Shown in pieces: positions 1 to 8,994 of a DNA stretch of 26,088 bases (the first letter of the stretch is position 1; every line of letters begins with the position of its first letter). The notes under the pieces were generated by a model. The model was not told the DNA's origin and made no database searches. It was given only the letters and a program-made list of their open reading frames with translations. A program made the position numbers and the translations under genes. Origin of the DNA: a virus; IMG/VR virus record IMGVR_UViG_3300032092_000209, positions 1-26,088 of that record; one strand, 5' to 3'.

Positions 1-698
1 GTTTTAGCTGCTGCGGTTTGTGCGATGTGTGCCGGCGCGCCCACAGGCTGCCCGGCTGGCCAGCGCAACGCAATCAGCCGATCGCGGCTAAACCGCCGGA
101 CATTGACAGCGTCACCCTGATTGCCGCCCAAGACGTTGAGGCTATTATCAGCGTTGACGCTATTCACAAACCCGACATGGCCGCCACCTTCACGGCCAAA
201 GACTGCGATAGCGCCCATGGGCGGCGTTGCAGACAGTGACAGCGGAATGCCCCATGTTGCCCACGCCTTAGCGCGGATGGCGATATTGGGAGGTGCAATG
301 CCAGCCTGATGAACGCACCAGGCGGCATAAAGCCCGCACCAAGGAACGGAATCCGCCCCGTAGGCAATGCCCAGCACCCGCGCGCCAAGGCGATTGCCCC
401 AAGACATGATGATCGGATTGTTGGCACCGCCAGGCACCTCACAAGTGCCGATCAATCGCCGTGCTTCTGTCATCCACTGCATAGATTCGACCTCCAAAGC
501 TGCCAGCTTTAAAGCCCGCGCCATTACGGCGCGCGTTGCGCTTTGTAGCACATCACTGCCAATGACGCCACGCAACCATAGCAATTCAGATTCCACCTCT
601 GATTGAAACTTTTGAGCGTAGATAAGCGCCAGATCATCGGCGTGATCTGCAAACGCATTTGGCCGAAGCGCCTCCCAAGGGACGCGCGCAACGATCAC
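1..698 (-). CDS. Endolysin, TIGR02594-like cysteine hydrolase, C-terminus cut by window edge
   Basis: The frame is open from a GTG at 698 to the window edge, 232 codons. GTG overlaps the upstream stop as GTGA and has GGAA upstream. Residues 75-200 look like the TIGR02594 group of NlpC/P60/CHAP-type peptidoglycan hydrolases: a WMxxAR..IG..E segment, then DSVPWC with candidate nucleophile Cys121, GGGHVGFV with candidate base His174, and LGGNQ with candidate polar residue Asn193, followed by a basic stretch ending in RW. It would cleave cell-wall peptide bonds at the end of infection. The first ~72 residues form a helical extension of unknown role. No signal peptide is visible, so export should depend on the nearby holin. 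Family assignment is by motif recognition; the true C-terminus is not visible. Confidence 0.82.
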   Translation of the reverse strand, partial: MIVARVPWEALRPNAFADHADDLALIYAQKFQSEVESELLWLRGVIGSDVLQSATRAVMARALKLAALEVESMQWMTEARRLIGTCEVPGGANNPIIMSWGNRLGARVLGIAYGADSVPWCGLYAAWCVHQAGIAPPNIAIRAKAWATWGIPLSLSATPPMGAIAVFGREGGGHVGFVNSVNADNSLNVLGGNQGDAVNVRRFSRDRLIALRWPAGQPVGAPAHIAQTAAAK

Positions 699-1861
699 TC
701 AAACATTTCCGGTTTGACGGTCAAGGTGCTGACTTGGCCGTATTTGGCGTGATAGCTGATAGCATAGGCCGCCCGCTCTGCATGATAACCGCCACGCGCC
801 GCATAGGCATCGCGGGCTGCAAGCGTTGGGTGCTGCATCCATTTGATGCCGGAAAACTCTTTCACCACTTCGTGATGGTAGTGGCCGCTATGGCCATAGG
901 CCATTTTGGTATTGCCCCACATTTCACGGAATTGGGATGCAAACAGCGCCGGCAAACCGTCCATCCTCACCTTATGCCCGTGGTGAAACGCCAGCATGAC
1001 GTTGCCGTGCTGATAGGCATAAAACGGCAGCGGCGAATCCTCAACCGTGACGCGCGGCTCATTCTCAAACAACGCCTTGAACATGACGCGAAGCCAAACC
1101 GATGAGGCCTCATCGTGATTGCCTTCGGCGTGCAGCACGATCACATGTTCATGACGTTCTAGGGCCATGCCAACGATGCGCCGCAGGATGCGAACGCCGG
1201 CCTCGATCATCTTGGGAAACCGGCTGTCGGCATCCAGCAGATGCCCACTGGCAGGCGTTAGCGGCTTGAATGAATCGTAATGGAACCAATCGCCAAGCTG
1301 GCAAACGATGCCAACCTTAGCCGCTGGCGCGTTGTCAATCATATGGCGATAGGCGTTTGTTATTAGTTTTTCAGCAATGGACAAATCCCAATCCTGGCCG
1401 CCCTCTCGGTGCCACGCCAACATGCCGACATGGTAATCGGTGAAAACATATAAGTTCAGCAGATCGGCCAAGGTTGCAGCCGGTGGCGTGACGGGTTCCG
1501 CTGGCGGGATGTTTTCGGCTAGCGCCTCCGCTGCCGCGCGGATCGCCTCTTGCCGCTGCTCATCATCCAGACGAGTTTTCACCCATTGGGCGCGCTGGTT
1601 GCCGTCTGCATCAAAATAGGTGGACACGCCTTTGATGATATAAGGGCTGTGACCGTCTCGCTCCGCACCTTGCCCGATGCCGCCAGCCCCATAGGCCTCG
1701 CCTTGCGTCGCCTTGTGTCGCCGCACTGCTGCCAAGATGCCCATCTTGCCGCCATAGCGGCCCGTTCTGGCCAATGCCCGCCCACTGTTCCCGGCCTCTA
1801 CATATGCGGCGTATATTTCGGCATCGCGCGCCGGATCGATATCGTGTTGATTGCGCGGCAC
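695..1861 (-). CDS. Calcineurin-like metallophosphoesterase with N-terminal HTH-like segment
   Basis: The 388-residue product carries the full metallophosphoesterase motif series: TDYHVG (Asp142, His144), LGDWFHYD (Asp191), GNHDE (Asn248, His249), HHGH (293-296) and GHSGHYHH (His327, His329). These would bind a two-metal centre that hydrolyses phosphomono- or diesters; the substrate cannot be read from the sequence. Residues 15-50 resemble a helix-turn-helix, and an Ala/Pro-rich linker (about 105-130) joins the two parts. Start is GTG with AGGTG a few bases upstream. It lies between holin and endolysin and is coupled to the endolysin by GTGA, so it is expressed late with lysis genes. Possible roles are nucleic-acid or nucleotide processing late in infection; that is inference. 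Confidence 0.85.
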   Translation of the reverse strand: MPRNQHDIDPARDAEIYAAYVEAGNSGRALARTGRYGGKMGILAAVRRHKATQGEAYGAGGIGQGAERDGHSPYIIKGVSTYFDADGNQRAQWVKTRLDDEQRQEAIRAAAEALAENIPPAEPVTPPAATLADLLNLYVFTDYHVGMLAWHREGGQDWDLSIAEKLITNAYRHMIDNAPAAKVGIVCQLGDWFHYDSFKPLTPASGHLLDADSRFPKMIEAGVRILRRIVGMALERHEHVIVLHAEGNHDEASSVWLRVMFKALFENEPRVTVEDSPLPFYAYQHGNVMLAFHHGHKVRMDGLPALFASQFREMWGNTKMAYGHSGHYHHEVVKEFSGIKWMQHPTLAARDAYAARGGYHAERAAYAISYHAKYGQVSTLTVKPEMFE

Positions 1862-1905
1862 GCTGCACCTGTTAGCTGCGACAGGACGGCCCTGCGACGA
1901 TGAGC

Positions 1906-2088
1906 TTAACTAGACTCGGATTTGCCAAGCAGGCGTTGCACCGTTTGCGTTTCATAAATGCGAATCGCCGTCCAGATGATCGTAAAGATCGCGGCGATTG
2001 CAGGCAGCCATGACGCCAGTGTGGCCAGCACAACGCCAATCGAAAGGATGTCGCCAGCCGGTTTCATGCTCTCCATTATGCCGTTCAT
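1906..2088 (-). CDS. Probable holin (small membrane protein)
   Basis: A 60-residue protein with one long hydrophobic region (about residues 14-45, rich in I, L, V, A and W) followed by a charged tail ending KSESS. Size, hydrophobic core, charged C-terminus and position just upstream of the phosphoesterase-endolysin pair fit a phage holin that would permeabilise the inner membrane. The hydrophobic stretch could form one long or two short membrane segments with a break near the Pro in SWLPAI. AGGA sits at a good distance from the ATG. Met codons at positions 1, 5 and 8 leave room for a dual-start holin/antiholin arrangement, but no strong second ribosome site is seen. Holins have little sequence conservation, so this call rests on context. 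Confidence 0.62.
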   Translation of the reverse strand: MNGIMESMKPAGDILSIGVVLATLASWLPAIAAIFTIIWTAIRIYETQTVQRLLGKSESS

Positions 2089-2116
2089 TGGTAATTCCTA
2101 CATTAACGCGATGGCA

Positions 2117-2455
2117 TTACAGCGTGACGGCCAGAGTGAACAGGCCGTTGATCGCCTCGTCATCTAGGCCAAGCGCCGGGCCAAGCAACGCAACCAGCAC
2201 GTTGTCCCGCTCTACCGTCTGGGCATATTCCCACTCGATTTGCGTTTGTGTGCGCTGCGGTTCGGTCATGGCCATGATAACCGAATCAACATCATCAAGC
2301 AGGCCATAGGACAAAAGCGCAAGCCGGGCCTGGCGCATGGACACGGATTGCGGGATGGGTGGCGGCTGATTTGCGCGAGCCTCAATCTCCGCGATCTCAT
2401 CGGGCGTAGCGTCACGAATGATGCCGTTTTCGCAGATTTGGGGAGTGTCTGACAT
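2117..2455 (-). CDS. Tail fibre-associated protein (possible fibre assembly chaperone)
   Basis: A 112-residue acidic protein. An in-frame ATG at 2470 lies inside the fibre gene, but the ATG at 2455 has GGAG nine bases upstream and falls two bases past the fibre stop, so 2455 is preferred. The C-terminal half contains SVSMRQARLALL, then a WEYA..VERD segment and a short hydrophobic end (LGLDDEAINGLFTLA), a pattern often seen in small proteins encoded directly after phage tail fibres. It may assist folding or attachment of the fibre; this is inferred from position. No catalytic motif or membrane segment is present. Confidence 0.6.
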   Translation of the reverse strand: MSDTPQICENGIIRDATPDEIAEIEARANQPPPIPQSVSMRQARLALLSYGLLDDVDSVIMAMTEPQRTQTQIEWEYAQTVERDNVLVALLGPALGLDDEAINGLFTLAVTL

Positions 2456-2456
2456 G

Positions 2457-4949
2457 TTATAGAACTCCATAGATGCGGTAGTAGGAGCCGGCTAGAAAAT
2501 TGCCGCTTCCTGGATAAACCCTAATTCCACCCCAAGAGCCAGTGTTACTATAACCGCCGCCATAAAGAATATATCCAACAGAAGAAGATTTATCTCCAAA
2601 ACCTTGTACGGTAAAGCCGCGCTTAGTAGTAGTCTGGTTGGTCTGTTGGAAGTTAATGATAGCGCCAATTTCTGATGTTGCCGCGCTGGTAAATCCAAGA
2701 TTTAGATAAAATTCACTACTGCCATTAAAGGCAAAATTAGTATCGGTAGCGTTACTGCTATTACCTTCTGATAGTCTTCCATAAATTACGCTATTATTTG
2801 AAGTCCCTCCCGGAGCAAGAAATCCAAAGGAAACATACGTCGCGCTATCTGGCCGCACCATCAACTCAATTATGATAGATGAATAAGATGTTACCGGAAT
2901 GTTGTTAAGTAGAAATTGAGCGGCGCTTGCAGTCAGAGTTGCACTAGCAATCAACGTAACCGTTGACGGGATTGCCGCGAAAGCCCCATCTCCGCGAAGG
3001 AAAGTGCTGCTGCTTGGCGTCCCTGAACTATTCAGCCGGCCTTCAACGAACATCGACGTTGCGCTCAGCGCCTCGCCTACGCGAACGCCACCCGCAGTGG
3101 TCAGCGCGCCAACGCTCGTCAAGAAATAAGACGCGTTAGTGGTTAAGCCAGTTTGGTTAGCATTGGTTCCACCTGTAACCGTGACGTTAAGCGTCTGGCC
3201 GGTGGTGGCACTCGCGGCGGCAAGGCCGATGAAGTTTTGCGTGTTGCTGCTATCAGCGGCTGGCCGGAAGCTGCGAAGGTTTGCCCCGTCTGAATCGTTG
3301 ATGATGTAGAAGATCGTGCGGTTTTGCGCCGGCAAATAGGTCAAACGCGGCGCTCTGGTCAAAAGTGCAGTCGAATTATAAGACGAAAAAACCATCGACG
3401 CACCGAAGCCCGTCGAAGTTATGTATCTAACGTTATTAGCGTTGGCGTAAAATATATACACAACCCTTTCCGACTTTACGTCATACGAAGCTCTAGCCTC
3501 GGCGCTAGAAATAGTATTGCCACTCGGTAGAACCGGAAACGTCGGGGCTGCATCAACTGTAATTGATGAAGCCGTAATTGAAAAAGTGCGCGCAACTGGA
3601 TTGTTTGAACCATCATAGCCAACTACAACATATTTGTTGTTAACGCTGTCAAATGTCATGCCAAGCGTGTTAGAAGAAATTCCAAGAGCAGTAGAGGCAG
3701 CAACGCTAATCAATCCGCTGCCGCTGTTTGTAATAAGTATTACATTGTTTACGTTAGTTGTTTGTAGAACTGAAACAATACGATTTACTGTCGTATCATA
3801 AAGCAAATTTAATGGATTCGCGACGCCAGAGCCGGTGGTTACGACACCTCCGTCGACTGTTGTAAACGACAATCCGCTAATTGTTGCTCGTTGAATTTGG
3901 AATCTTTGATTGCTGTAAGAGGGGTCATAATAAGTGGCACCAATAATAATTTGCTGGCGCAATGGGTCGTAGCAAGAGGCCTGACCTGAAAACGATCCCT
4001 GAGTTCCAATAACTTGAGGACTACCAAAGGCAACTGTTGTGCCGGTAATGGTGCAAACAACACCGCGCCATTGGCTACTAGCAGAATATGTAAAAAGCGC
4101 GGAGCCGCTAACAGGATCGAAAGTGCAAGCAATATTATTACCGTCTGTCATACCTGTTGGAACAGTAGTCGGGGTGTTGTAGGTAATAGTTTCACCGCTA
4201 ACAGAGGCAACAAGCACCTGTTTCGTCGCGCCGGTATTAATGGTAATAAGCAAATTAGACGTGCCAGGAATTGGCACAATTAATGTGGCAGTATCACTGG
4301 TTGCCCCAGCCCTAATTTGCGCCGCCCCAAGCGTTTCTGTCTGTTGAAAGCCCGTTGCCACTTCGACAGCGCCATCGGAGCGCAAGCAAACCGGCTGCCC
4401 AGCCGTGATGGAACCGCTGGCGGTAAACTGCCGCACGCCGCCTTCAACGTTGCCCCAAACAGGCGCATTGCCAGAGCCGCCCGAAAGCAGCGCCTGCCCT
4501 GCCGTGCCGTTATTAAGGCCGCTCTTGATGATCTTGCCTGTGGTGCCATCATAAAGCGCCAGGGCGTTTGCAGTGGCGCTTACAGGCCCCACAACATCGC
4601 CATCATTGATAAGCAACCAGTTAGCGCCTTCAGCCGGCGTGACGCCTGTATTGATGGTCTTGGCCACCCATTGCCGCCCACCGCTAGAAACGCTCTGCCC
4701 GATCTGGTAGGTCGTGCCGGCGGAATATGCGCCACGATAGTTAGCCGCGCCCACCGCAATGCTGGCCGCATTTGTCGCGGTCGTTGCACTTGCTGCCGCG
4801 CTAGCCTCATCAGCGTTGACATCGGTCGCCAGCGCGTTTGCCTCAGTGGCAAAATCGGGCAGCGCGCCAAGGAAGGTGTCTGCATCCGTGCTGAACGTGG
4901 CTGGCGACTGTGACCGGCTGGGCGGCGTGGGAAGCGGCGTAATGGCCAT
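2457..4949 (-). CDS. Tail fibre / receptor-binding protein with propeller-like repeats
   Basis: An 830-residue modular protein. Residues 1-70 are an Ala/Thr-rich N-terminal segment typical of fibres anchored to the tail. Residues 70-112 resemble a carbohydrate-binding module (YRGAYSAGTTYQIG... WVAKTINTGVTPAEGANW). A motif of the form [YF]D-x-x-x-x-x-[RK/hydrophobic]-hydrophobic run starts at about residues 277, 327, 384, 433, 489 and 538, suggesting a six-bladed beta-propeller-like domain. A Gly/Thr-rich linker with the common fibre motif STFLRGDGAF precedes a C-terminal beta-rich domain (about 665-830). DNA for the propeller and C-terminal domain is clearly more AT-rich than the flanks. It should contact the host surface. 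It is joined to the upstream gene by TAATG. Confidence 0.8.
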   Translation of the reverse strand: MAITPLPTPPSRSQSPATFSTDADTFLGALPDFATEANALATDVNADEASAAASATTATNAASIAVGAANYRGAYSAGTTYQIGQSVSSGGRQWVAKTINTGVTPAEGANWLLINDGDVVGPVSATANALALYDGTTGKIIKSGLNNGTAGQALLSGGSGNAPVWGNVEGGVRQFTASGSITAGQPVCLRSDGAVEVATGFQQTETLGAAQIRAGATSDTATLIVPIPGTSNLLITINTGATKQVLVASVSGETITYNTPTTVPTGMTDGNNIACTFDPVSGSALFTYSASSQWRGVVCTITGTTVAFGSPQVIGTQGSFSGQASCYDPLRQQIIIGATYYDPSYSNQRFQIQRATISGLSFTTVDGGVVTTGSGVANPLNLLYDTTVNRIVSVLQTTNVNNVILITNSGSGLISVAASTALGISSNTLGMTFDSVNNKYVVVGYDGSNNPVARTFSITASSITVDAAPTFPVLPSGNTISSAEARASYDVKSERVVYIFYANANNVRYITSTGFGASMVFSSYNSTALLTRAPRLTYLPAQNRTIFYIINDSDGANLRSFRPAADSSNTQNFIGLAAASATTGQTLNVTVTGGTNANQTGLTTNASYFLTSVGALTTAGGVRVGEALSATSMFVEGRLNSSGTPSSSTFLRGDGAFAAIPSTVTLIASATLTASAAQFLLNNIPVTSYSSIIIELMVRPDSATYVSFGFLAPGGTSNNSVIYGRLSEGNSSNATDTNFAFNGSSEFYLNLGFTSAATSEIGAIINFQQTNQTTTKRGFTVQGFGDKSSSVGYILYGGGYSNTGSWGGIRVYPGSGNFLAGSYYRIYGVL

Positions 4950-5839
4950 TAGATCAAGCCCTCAACTTCAATGCTGCAATCAGAAATGCTTGGCGTAGAT
5001 ATTACTATATTAAAACCGCGATAAAATCCATACACGATGGTTTCAGCGCGGTCTTCATCACCAATGAAAACCGTCGGCGTTGTGCGAATGTCAGCCAGGG
5101 CCTTTTGCACAGCGGCAACGGCACCCGTTTCCACGGTAACGTCAAAATCGGCCCGCTTAGAGAATGGCCTTGTTTCGACAACCGTGTTACCAAATTCGTC
5201 CGTCTCTTTGCGGCTGTAGTCCAGAATGCTAACGCTTGTTCCGAAATTGGTCACGCCGAGGTTGCGCTGTCTGCCGATCACGACTTCGCCAATGGCTGCG
5301 GTGGCTGCCCCAGCGTTTACCTGAATCCGTATTGTCGCACCGCCATAAGCAGGCAAGCCCAAAAACACCACATCAGATACCGTTGTGATGCTCTCAAAGA
5401 AATAGCTATACCAATCAATGATGATCGTGTTGTCTTGCAGGCTTTTTGTCTCGGTGAAAACCACACCCTCAACCGGATCGGTCATTGTTATGGTAGTTGT
5501 AACGCCATTCAGATCAAACATGGCCAACGCGTTGATGATCGTTCCCGGCAATATGCTCACGTCAATCAGGCCGGTGCGGGTGGTCTGCGTGTTCACCACC
5601 TGATCGAACATCTTAAAGCGGTTGATCGCGCCAATGTCCTGCCAGCTTGGCGGCGTTAGCGTCACGCCAACCGTGGGATTGTCCGTAGTGCTGGCGACGA
5701 TGACTTTATAGAGCCGGGTGCCAAGATAGCGTTGCGTGTTGAGCGTGTAGGTGCCTGCCGTCCACAGCGTATCCGTGATGGTGACGTTGCTGGCCGTCAC
5801 CATTGCAGAAGTGACGGGGACGGGCTGGACAATAATCAT
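4949..5839 (-). CDS. Tail-tip protein (family with ending SxCSIEVEGLI)
   Basis: A 296-residue, beta-rich protein between the tape measure and the fibre, joined to both by TAATG. It starts MIIVQPVPVTSAMV and has WQDIGAINRFKMFD, then IIDWYSYFFE, GRQRNLGVTNFG, LDYSRKETDEFGN and a final CSIEVEGLI. I recognise this as a recurring phage protein type placed after tape measure genes, sometimes labelled as carrying a carbohydrate-binding domain; its biochemical role is not established from this sequence. Position suggests a distal-tail or hub component linking tube to fibre. No enzyme motif was seen. Confidence 0.6.
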   Translation of the reverse strand: MIIVQPVPVTSAMVTASNVTITDTLWTAGTYTLNTQRYLGTRLYKVIVASTTDNPTVGVTLTPPSWQDIGAINRFKMFDQVVNTQTTRTGLIDVSILPGTIINALAMFDLNGVTTTITMTDPVEGVVFTETKSLQDNTIIIDWYSYFFESITTVSDVVFLGLPAYGGATIRIQVNAGAATAAIGEVVIGRQRNLGVTNFGTSVSILDYSRKETDEFGNTVVETRPFSKRADFDVTVETGAVAAVQKALADIRTTPTVFIGDEDRAETIVYGFYRGFNIVISTPSISDCSIEVEGLI

Positions 5840-8800
5840 TAGAATCCCCTCGCGTCTGGCAGGCCGTCGCCATCCCAGCGCACAAGTTGATTGGCTGTCC
5901 GGCCGGTGTTTTTGGCGATCGCAAAAAGGCTGGCGCGCATCTCATCACGCAACGCTGCGATTTGGCTGGCCGTCGTCGCCCCGCCGCCGCTCAGGATGTC
6001 GGATGTCTGGTTTGCGTTATAGATGCGGCTAGAGCCGGTAGATTCGATTTCCGGCCCATTCTCACCGACCAAACGATAGCCGCCGCTGTGCATCCCGCCA
6101 CTGGCAAAGTCGGGCATCGGCTCGCCGCCCTCGGTTCGGAATCCGGTGCCGCCCGTCACGGTGATATTGATCGGGCGATTGCCAATGTTCTTAATAACGT
6201 CGTTGAGGTTTTTAATGGCATCCGCCACGCTCAAAACGCTTTGATCAAGCGTAATCAGCCCCTCAACACTGGCGTTAAGCGCGGCAAGCTGTTCCTGCGC
6301 GTAGGCCTCTAGCGACTTGCTTTGCTCAATAGCTACATCAACCGCCTTCATTACGTTTTCAATTTCGCGGTTATATTCTTCTGGTGTCAGGAAGCCCTTT
6401 GCCGCTTCCAGATAGTTTTGGCTCACGCCGACAAGTTGGCCAATCGCTTCCTCATTGCCAGCTATCGCCGCTGCGCTAATTTCCTGAAACTTGGCGCGGG
6501 CGGCGGTATAGATTTCTTCTGCCGTCATCAAGCTCTGTGACAGGCTATCGCGGAACGCTTGCAGATTGGCCGTCATGGCCTGGAATTTTTCAATCGTCGC
6601 GCCAATAGCAGCGGATTCTCGGTTATAGGCATCGGCCAGCGCATTTCTGGCGGTGCTGATTTTCTCCAGCACCTGAATAATTTCATCAGCGCCAAGGCCC
6701 GCAAGCTTCTCGACGATGATCTTGCTGCTTGCTTCCAGGCCCTCAAACGCGCCCTTGCCGACTGCGTTCTTGATGGCGGCTGCAACGGCCTCCTCTGCGC
6801 TGGCAAATTTCTGCACGCCCGCGCTCTTAAAGTCGCCGCCGCTCTCATTGAAAAAGAACTGTTCGCCGCTAAAGCCGATGCTACCAAGCTGCTTTCCGCT
6901 TGCCACGGTGCCACCAAGCGCGGAGGCGATCGCGCCCAATGTTTGGCTAAACTCTGTCCCAAGCGCCAGGCCCACCTGTTTGCTTTGATCGCCGCCGCGC
7001 TGATTAAAAACAGTCCCCGGCCCGGTGCCGCTCAACGTCACATCGGCGAAATTGTTTTTACTCTTAATCATCGCGCCAATTGTGCTGCCCAGCACGGAGC
7101 CAATCAATGTGCCTATCGGCCCGGCAACCGATCCAATCGCGCCGCCAATGGCACCGCCAGTTTGCGCGTTGCCTTTATTGCCGCCAAAAATGCTGGTGCC
7201 AATATTGCCAATCGTAGAGCCGATTTGAGCGCCCGCCCCAATCGCCCCCATGCTAGTCCCAAGGTTGGCCAAAACGCCGTCAATACTTTTGCCAATGCCC
7301 TCAAAAGACTTGCCCAGACTGGCGGAGAATGCAGGATATTGCTTGGTCATCAAATCGCTTAAACGGTCAACTGATGAGCCAATATTCTTGCCAAACAGAT
7401 CACCAATGCCGCCCAAAACATCGCCGAATGTTTTCAGGCTGTGCTGTATGGCATCGTCGGATTGCCTGCGCGCATCTGCCCTTGCATTGCTGCCAATGTC
7501 AGCCATTTCTTGCAGGCGCTTGCCAGCGTCCTTAAACACGTTATCGTCAAACTTGAACGACCTTTCCAGCGCCGTGATGGCCTGGCCTGTTTCTTTGGCG
7601 ATATATTCGCCAAGCGTCTGCCCAGATTTTTTGGCCGCGTCCTTTAAGGTGCGTTCGTCAAGGATCGTATCAGCGCCGGCCTTCATGCGCTCCTTGGCGG
7701 CGTCAATGATGTTGCCGCTTAGTGTATCGCCCGCCGCGCTAAAGCCTGCTTTAGCTTCGCCAAAGGCCTGCTTGATCTGGCCGGTGAACGCCTTTCCCGC
7801 CGCATCAGCCGCGCCTTTATACTTATTCTCTAGCTCTGGAATGTCCACAATCGCTTTGATTGTGTCCATGCCAAACTTCTTTAGGATGGTGTTCGTCGAT
7901 GCGATAAAGCCATTGAGGAACACTTCAATTGCCCGGCTGGCAGCGTTGACCGCTTGAATGGTCACATCACCCAATACCTTGGGCAAGTCCTTAAAGACCT
8001 GAACAATGCCACGAAAGCCGCCGACAAACGCCGCATAGATGCCAGCCGCCGCATCACTAGCCAATTCAGCCGCAAAGCTGAAAGCGGCAAAGAAACCCTT
8101 CTTGAACATATCAAAGGCTTTGTCCAAATTCAAAGCGTCCGAAATGGTCTTGCCAATTCCCTTAAACACGTCACCAATCGTAATGCCCACCGGGCCGACT
8201 TCCTTTTCTAGTTCCTTCAATTCCTTTTTGGTCAAGCCAAGGCTGCGCTGGAACTTTTCCAGTTCCCCGGTCTTGCCCACCTCCGACTGAAACGACTTGA
8301 ACGCCGCAAACGCCGTGGCCGCTGCGGCTGCAAACGCCAAGAACGCCGGATTCAGCGCAACAGCAGCCACCACGCGGCCTGTCATTGCGGCAACTTCTGC
8401 GGCAAACGCCTTAACGCTCAGGCCGCTTTGCATCATGATCTGACCGATTTGGCTGCCCTGCTGCATGAACACGGTCATCGGCTTTTGACCGCTAGTCAGA
8501 CCGACAAAAACGTCGTTCATCTGAAACGCAAGGTTCTGTGCGTGATGCCCGGCCAGCTTGCTGCTTTCACCCATGCTGCCAATGTGCGGCGTGGTAGTCG
8601 CGGCCGCCCGTTCGGCGTTGATAAGCGCCGCGCCCATGCTGCGAATTTCGCGCGCCAGTTCAGCAGTTGGAGCCGCTGCGGCGGCCATCTTGATTTCCAT
8701 GGCCTTGATTTGCAGCGATGACTTGCCGATCGTCTCAAGCTCACGATTAAGCGAATCCAGATAGCGCACCGCATCCAAAGTCGGCTTGTGGGCGGACTGC

Positions 8801-8952
8801 ATGGCCTCAGTCATGCGGTGCTGGCCAGCGATCATGGCATCAACGGCGCGGCCTGTATTGCCAGCGGCAGACGCAAGGCCCTCAAGATCGCGCTCGGCGG
8901 TCTTGGCGCTTGTGCTGTCAACCGCAATTCTAAGCGTGGCGAGTTCGGCCAT
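5839..8952 (-). CDS. Tail length tape measure protein
   Basis: At 1037 residues it is the longest gene in the window and lies just after the tail-assembly chaperones, the usual place. The N-terminus is a helical, Ala-rich coil; residues 135-175 (AQNLAFQMNDVFVGLTSGQ, then MTVFMQQGSQIGQIM) match the prophage tape-measure type domain. A hydrophobic Ala/Phe run lies near residues 190-215, and a Gly-zipper-like segment (GGAIGGAIGSVAGPIGTLIG) near 595-620 may act in membrane passage. The C-terminal FASGGMHSGGYRLVGENGPE segment is typical. It would be threaded in the tail tube lumen and set its length. By the usual rule of about 0.15 nm per residue the tail would be roughly 150 nm, an estimate only. 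Confidence 0.93.
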   Translation of the reverse strand: MAELATLRIAVDSTSAKTAERDLEGLASAAGNTGRAVDAMIAGQHRMTEAMQSAHKPTLDAVRYLDSLNRELETIGKSSLQIKAMEIKMAAAAAPTAELAREIRSMGAALINAERAAATTTPHIGSMGESSKLAGHHAQNLAFQMNDVFVGLTSGQKPMTVFMQQGSQIGQIMMQSGLSVKAFAAEVAAMTGRVVAAVALNPAFLAFAAAAATAFAAFKSFQSEVGKTGELEKFQRSLGLTKKELKELEKEVGPVGITIGDVFKGIGKTISDALNLDKAFDMFKKGFFAAFSFAAELASDAAAGIYAAFVGGFRGIVQVFKDLPKVLGDVTIQAVNAASRAIEVFLNGFIASTNTILKKFGMDTIKAIVDIPELENKYKGAADAAGKAFTGQIKQAFGEAKAGFSAAGDTLSGNIIDAAKERMKAGADTILDERTLKDAAKKSGQTLGEYIAKETGQAITALERSFKFDDNVFKDAGKRLQEMADIGSNARADARRQSDDAIQHSLKTFGDVLGGIGDLFGKNIGSSVDRLSDLMTKQYPAFSASLGKSFEGIGKSIDGVLANLGTSMGAIGAGAQIGSTIGNIGTSIFGGNKGNAQTGGAIGGAIGSVAGPIGTLIGSVLGSTIGAMIKSKNNFADVTLSGTGPGTVFNQRGGDQSKQVGLALGTEFSQTLGAIASALGGTVASGKQLGSIGFSGEQFFFNESGGDFKSAGVQKFASAEEAVAAAIKNAVGKGAFEGLEASSKIIVEKLAGLGADEIIQVLEKISTARNALADAYNRESAAIGATIEKFQAMTANLQAFRDSLSQSLMTAEEIYTAARAKFQEISAAAIAGNEEAIGQLVGVSQNYLEAAKGFLTPEEYNREIENVMKAVDVAIEQSKSLEAYAQEQLAALNASVEGLITLDQSVLSVADAIKNLNDVIKNIGNRPINITVTGGTGFRTEGGEPMPDFASGGMHSGGYRLVGENGPEIESTGSSRIYNANQTSDILSGGGATTASQIAALRDEMRASLFAIAKNTGRTANQLVRWDGDGLPDARGF

Positions 8953-8994
8953 TAATAAAGCCCCATCAGTTCATGCCACCTTGCCACAGATTGA

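Noticed and set aside
659-1105. 148-codon plus-strand ORF opposite the metallophosphoesterase
   Set aside because: The minus strand shows all phosphoesterase motifs; the plus ORF has no support.
6559-7957. Two long plus-strand ORFs (267 and 235 codons) opposite the tape measure gene
   Set aside because: They mirror Ala/Gly-rich tape measure codons and show Leu/Pro/Ser-rich low-complexity translations without ribosome sites.
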